Assembly: GCA_019753155.1 (NCBI GenBank)
Contig: JAIELG010000021.1
Span: 1-36,695, forward strand
DNA length: 36,695 nucleotides
DNA from: Burkholderiales bacterium
GTDB lineage: Bacteria; Pseudomonadota; Gammaproteobacteria; Burkholderiales; JABEVD01
Reading direction: 5' to 3'
Below are positions 34,751-36,695 of the stretch, piece after piece. The position numbers were made by a program, and so were the translations under genes. Within the stretch, counting starts at the first letter, position 1. The number at the start of each line of letters is the position of its first letter. The notes under the pieces were generated by a model that saw only the letters and a list, made by a program, of their open reading frames with translations, did not search any database and was not told the DNA's origin.

Positions 34751-34915
34751 TCATGCCAAAGCCTGAAGGTGGATTTCTCCCTCCGGTCGAAATGACATGG
34801 AGAAATCGAAAGGGTGGCTGAGCGTGTATTCAAAACTGCCGGGGAGAATCTGTCGGGAATAGGAGATGGGAATGAGCTTGCTCTGGTCGTAGTTGTAATC
34901 CTTGTCCCCCGCCAT
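34751..34915 (-). pseudogene. N-terminal fragment of an IS1182/IS5-like transposase
   Basis: On the minus strand ATG 34915, preceded by a strong GGGAGG site, opens a 54-residue frame. The first 33 residues (DKDYNYDQSKLIPISYSRQ, then ILPGSFEYTLSH) match the conserved start of IS1182-type transposases (YxxYxQxxxxPVSxxxQxxPGTxEyxL). After about residue 35 the frame runs into dispersed-repeat sequence (34771-34800) and ends. The catalytic DDE domain is absent, so the gene was truncated, apparently at the repeat. Confidence 0.65.
34771..34800. repeat. GTCATTTCGACCGGAGGGAGAAATC-type dispersed repeat
   Basis: The stretch GATTTCTCCCTCCGGTCGAAATGACA is a motif I recognise from multicopy intergenic repeats of many bacterial genomes. 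Here it joins the broken transposase frame and supplies its last residues. It shares the AATGACA ending with the 1024-1106 region. Confidence 0.5.
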
Positions 34916-35006
34916 TCTGCCTCCCTTTCGTCAAGTTAAGGGGTTTCCGGTCATTTCATGCCGCTCATGCTCCTCTATTTTAAGACTCTTGTGCCTTTTT
35001 CTACAG

Positions 35007-35069
35007 CTTCAACGTTTGAATTCAGGGGCGCGCCGCTCTTGCGCATCGCTCTGCAAGCTGTGGTTGGGC
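35007..35069 (-). other. attC-like site C (degenerate), after the methyltransferase
   Basis: Minus-strand left core GCCCAAC (35069-35063) fits RYYYAAC exactly; the right core GTTGAAG (35013-35007) departs from GTTRRRY in the last base. ACAGCTT near the left end is complementary to AAGCTGT at the right end, and the GAATTCAAACGTTG ending is typical of attC sites. The imperfect right core may mark the array end. Confidence 0.55.
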
Positions 35070-35088
35070 GGCCTGTCCCAAGCAACCG

Positions 35089-35904
35089 TCATGGGGCGGC
35101 CATCACGATGTGCGCAAACATCGGAAAGGTAACGGCCTCAGCGTCGCAGTACCTGCGGATGACTGGTTCAACTTCTGCTCGTACGGTCTCGAGAAGTGCC
35201 GCCCGCTCCGGCGCTTGCAGTTGGGCAAAGGCTGGCACCGCAGCCGCCGAACTGGTCACGGCAAGCGGCACAAAGTGCTCCGGTTCGGGAAACCGGACCG
35301 TGGTCGATTCGCGAAGAATATCCACCTTCTTAAACCCCGCCGCCGTAAACAAGGTTCGCAGCTCGTCGGCATCGCTCAAGGCAAACGGGGTCATGACGGC
35401 GGATATCGGCAGCGAGAGGTGGCGCGCCACCGATTCCATTAGCGCCTCAAAGACGGGGTGTCGCGCGAGCGCTTGCAAGACGATCACCAACGCTCGCCCG
35501 CCGGACGCCAGGACGCGGTGCATCTCGCGCACGGCAGCGGCACGGTCCGGAACAAACTGCAACCCGTGTTGGCACAGTACGACGTCAAAGGCACCATCCG
35601 GGAAGGGAAGCGCCATGGCGCTTCCTTCCTGCCAGGTAATCATCGCGCCAGAGGGCGGCGGGAGGGCGCGCGCTACGGCAAGCATGGTCGGGTTCACATC
35701 GACAGCGACCACCTGCCCGTCTGCGCCTATCAGGGGTGCTGCGTGGCGCGCAACAACGCCCGTTCCGCATGCCACGTCGAGCACATGCTCTCCCGATTGG
35801 ACGGCCGCATGGCGTAGCAGGATGGTGGCCCACGGCAGAAACATGGCTGGGACGAAATAGTTCTCATACGTCTGGGCGGGATTCCTTGGCTGCGGTTGGT
35901 TCAT
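35089..35904 (-). CDS. Class I SAM-dependent methyltransferase (cassette gene)
   Basis: A 271-residue soluble protein of the UbiE/Methyltransf_11 type. ATG 35904 is preceded by GGGAG six bases upstream; a longer frame to 35946 lacks a site. Motif I VLDVACGTGVVARH (41-54), then VVAVDVNPTMLAVAR, the acidic strand FDVVLCQHGLQFVPDRAAAVREMHRVL and GGRALVIVLQAL give the Rossmann core; the C-terminal part (about 150-271) probably forms the substrate lid. The small-molecule substrate is unknown. It is the only gene of a cassette bounded by attC B and attC C, hence probably acquired horizontally. Confidence 0.88.
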   Translation of the reverse strand: MNQPQPRNPAQTYENYFVPAMFLPWATILLRHAAVQSGEHVLDVACGTGVVARHAAPLIGADGQVVAVDVNPTMLAVARALPPPSGAMITWQEGSAMALPFPDGAFDVVLCQHGLQFVPDRAAAVREMHRVLASGGRALVIVLQALARHPVFEALMESVARHLSLPISAVMTPFALSDADELRTLFTAAGFKKVDILRESTTVRFPEPEHFVPLAVTSSAAAVPAFAQLQAPERAALLETVRAEVEPVIRRYCDAEAVTFPMFAHIVMAAP

Positions 35905-35963
35905 GGCGTTCTCCCAGCATTTAAAAGATAGATAAATGGCGAACACGCTGGCATCAATAGACT

Positions 35964-36029
35964 ACCCAACGTAGAAGTGAGCGGCCTGCGTGGCTTTTCG
36001 CGCAGGTCCGGTGGAATGATGGGTTGGGC
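35964..36029 (-). other. attC site B (canonical cores), after the VOC gene
   Basis: On the minus strand the left core GCCCAAC (36029-36023) and right core GTTGGGT (35970-35964) both fit the attC consensus and nearly pair. Inside, ACCTGCGCG and CACGCAGGC form a stem around a short AAAA-containing loop, and CCGGACC faces GGCCG. The length of 66 bases is normal. The VOC stop is 20 bases upstream. Confidence 0.85.
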
Positions 36030-36049
36030 CTCACGATGCAATGCCCGGC

Positions 36050-36445
36050 TCATGGGGTGTACGGTTCTTCAACGGTACGTTGTGATATCCACCAGATGTT
36101 GCCGTGTTTGTCTCGGACGCCGCCCTGCCTGTCGCCGTACGGCATGTCTCCGACTTCCATTTCCAAGCTTGCACCGCATTCGAGTGCGCGCTTCATGGCG
36201 GCATCGGCATCTGACACATATAGGTAGAAGGCTGCTGCCATCGCGGGGTAGCGCTCTGAGGCTTCGCTAACCATCACTGTCGATGTTCCGAGTTTCACTT
36301 GAACGTTTTGGATGCATCCGTCGCCGCGCATGGAGCGGCAAGTCTCTTCGCCTTGGAGGCCGCGGACAAGAAAGGACACGAATGACTCGGCGTCTTTGAC
36401 GAAGAAGTACGGCGTAACGGCGTTAAATCCAGGAGGCATGTACAT
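36050..36445 (-). CDS. VOC/glyoxalase-like (PhnB-type) protein (cassette gene)
   Basis: A 131-residue protein of the vicinal oxygen chelate superfamily. GFNAVTPYFFVKDAESFVSFL opens the first beta-alpha-beta-beta-beta unit, and the second ends YGDRQGGVRDKHGNIWWISQ, close to the WGDRYGxxxDPFGHxW of PhnB-like proteins. Metal ligands are not complete by eye, so it may bind rather than transform its ligand. ATG 36445 has CGGAG eight bases upstream; Met3 (36439) is an alternative, and an extended frame to 36538 would run through attC A and is rejected. VOC proteins are common integron cassette cargo. Confidence 0.85.
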   Translation of the reverse strand: MYMPPGFNAVTPYFFVKDAESFVSFLVRGLQGEETCRSMRGDGCIQNVQVKLGTSTVMVSEASERYPAMAAAFYLYVSDADAAMKRALECGASLEMEVGDMPYGDRQGGVRDKHGNIWWISQRTVEEPYTP

Positions 36446-36482
36446 GATTTCGCTCCGAGGGGTTGGCGGTGTCTTGGGTGAG

Positions 36483-36570
36483 GCCCAGCGTAGAGCTAAC
36501 CGGCACGCCAGTATCGGCGCATGGTTGAATTCAAACAATGTGGCGCGTCCGGTTCAGCGCCGGGTTAGAG
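36483..36570 (-). other. attC site A, overlapping the end of the antitoxin gene
   Basis: On the minus strand CTCTAAC (36570-36564) begins the site and GCTGGGC (36489-36483) ends it. AACCGGACGCGCCA faces TGGCGTGCCGGTT with one unpaired base, the extrahelical-base arrangement seen in attC hairpins. The right core has C where GTTRRRY needs T, so recombination may be weaker. Confidence 0.7.
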
Positions 36571-36695
36571 GTTTGTCATAAGCATCCACGTAGCTGTCTA
36601 TGAGCTTGCGTATCATGCGTTGATACTGAGTATGGTGTTTTGTTGCTTCAGATTTGAAGAATTCAATGCTCTTTTTGCTGAGAGCAATGGTAATC
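36554..36695 (-). CDS. Ribbon-helix-helix antitoxin-like protein, CopG/BrnA type (5' end outside window)
   Basis: The last 46 residues are visible. ITIALSKKSIEFFKSEATKH begins with the beta strand of a ribbon-helix-helix fold; HTQYQRMIRKLIDSYVDAY is the second helix pair, and the QYQRMIR-LID pattern is typical of BrnA/CopG antitoxins. The frame is open to the right edge. The stop codon at 36556-36554 lies inside attC A, as is common for cassette genes. A toxin gene would be expected just upstream, beyond 36695. Confidence 0.65.
   Translation of the reverse strand, partial: ITIALSKKSIEFFKSEATKHHTQYQRMIRKLIDSYVDAYDKPLTRR

Larger units (their letters stand above)
35007..36695 (-). mobile_element. 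Integron gene-cassette array (CALIN or array 3' end)
   Basis: Three attC-like sites (35007-35069, 35964-36029, 36483-36570), all in minus orientation, lie just after single minus-strand genes, with 19-20 bases between stop and site for two of them and the stop inside the site for the third. Each gene fills one cassette: a partial antitoxin, a VOC protein and a methyltransferase. No intI is in the window. Reading direction places attI/intI, if any, beyond 36695; the array ends at about 35007 beside IS debris. Confidence 0.8.

Noticed and set aside
36446-36538. Extended N-terminus for the VOC protein (start at 36538)
   Set aside because: The extension would be translated from attC A; the ATG at 36445 has an SD and gives the normal VOC start.
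1-36695. CRISPR array, tRNA or rRNA genes
   Set aside because: I found no regularly spaced direct repeats and no recognisable tRNA or rRNA sequence on either strand.

Overview
The window looks like a betaproteobacterial chromosome, most likely a Nitrosomonadales relative (Gallionella, Sideroxydans or Nitrosomonas-like). This rests on gene content: a ferrooxidans-type glutamate-cysteine ligase next to gshB, a sugar-less PTS (EIIA-Man, HPr with Ser46, EI), metX-metW-ampG, a divergent pgl / gnd-zwf locus and high-GC codon use. No rRNA or tRNA is visible, so the placement is inference.

Layout. (1) 1-960: the 3' end of a large glycine/alanine-rich secreted or toxin-like protein, overlapped by a two-helix membrane protein that could be its immunity partner. 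(2) 1130-2716, minus: ABC-F ATPase YbiT. (3) 2791-13784, plus: a tightly packed run. It holds glutathione synthesis (gshA, gshB), an ApbE flavin transferase, the regulatory PTS proteins, methionine biosynthesis (metX, metW), an AmpG-type permease, a spermidine-synthase-like protein, a zinc phospholipase C-like exported protein and a coupled 57-residue ORF. (4) 13825-16644, minus: pgl, dgkA, a GT4 glycosyltransferase and a PAP2 phosphatase, which form a possible lipid-modification set. (5) 16721-21743, plus: gnd, zwf, a small conserved-looking protein, a deaminated-glutathione amidase-like nitrilase, a TPR-methyltransferase fusion and a DUF2892 membrane protein with its own promoter and palindrome. 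(6) 21750-31229, minus: an orphan motB behind a promoter and c-di-GMP-I (GEMM) riboswitch, then a marR-OMF-MFP-RND efflux operon and a large PLP-dependent basic amino acid decarboxylase. (7) 31396-34162: MgtC-type membrane protein (plus) convergent with a PAS-PAS-GAF-HD-GYP c-di-GMP phosphodiesterase (minus). (8) 34163-35006: decayed DNA with remnants of two insertion sequences and dispersed-repeat sequence. (9) 35007-36695, minus: three attC-like sites separating single-gene cassettes (methyltransferase, VOC/glyoxalase-like protein, partial ribbon-helix-helix antitoxin). This is an integron cassette array or CALIN whose integrase, if present, lies beyond the right edge.

The most notable points are the complete promoter-riboswitch-SD arrangement in front of a motB that has no motA beside it, the unannotated cassette array, and the operator architectures at marR (predicted leaderless mRNA) and at the DUF2892 gene. 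c-di-GMP links two loci: the riboswitch would sense it and the HD-GYP protein would degrade it. Glutathione links gshA/gshB with the nitrilase-family repair enzyme.
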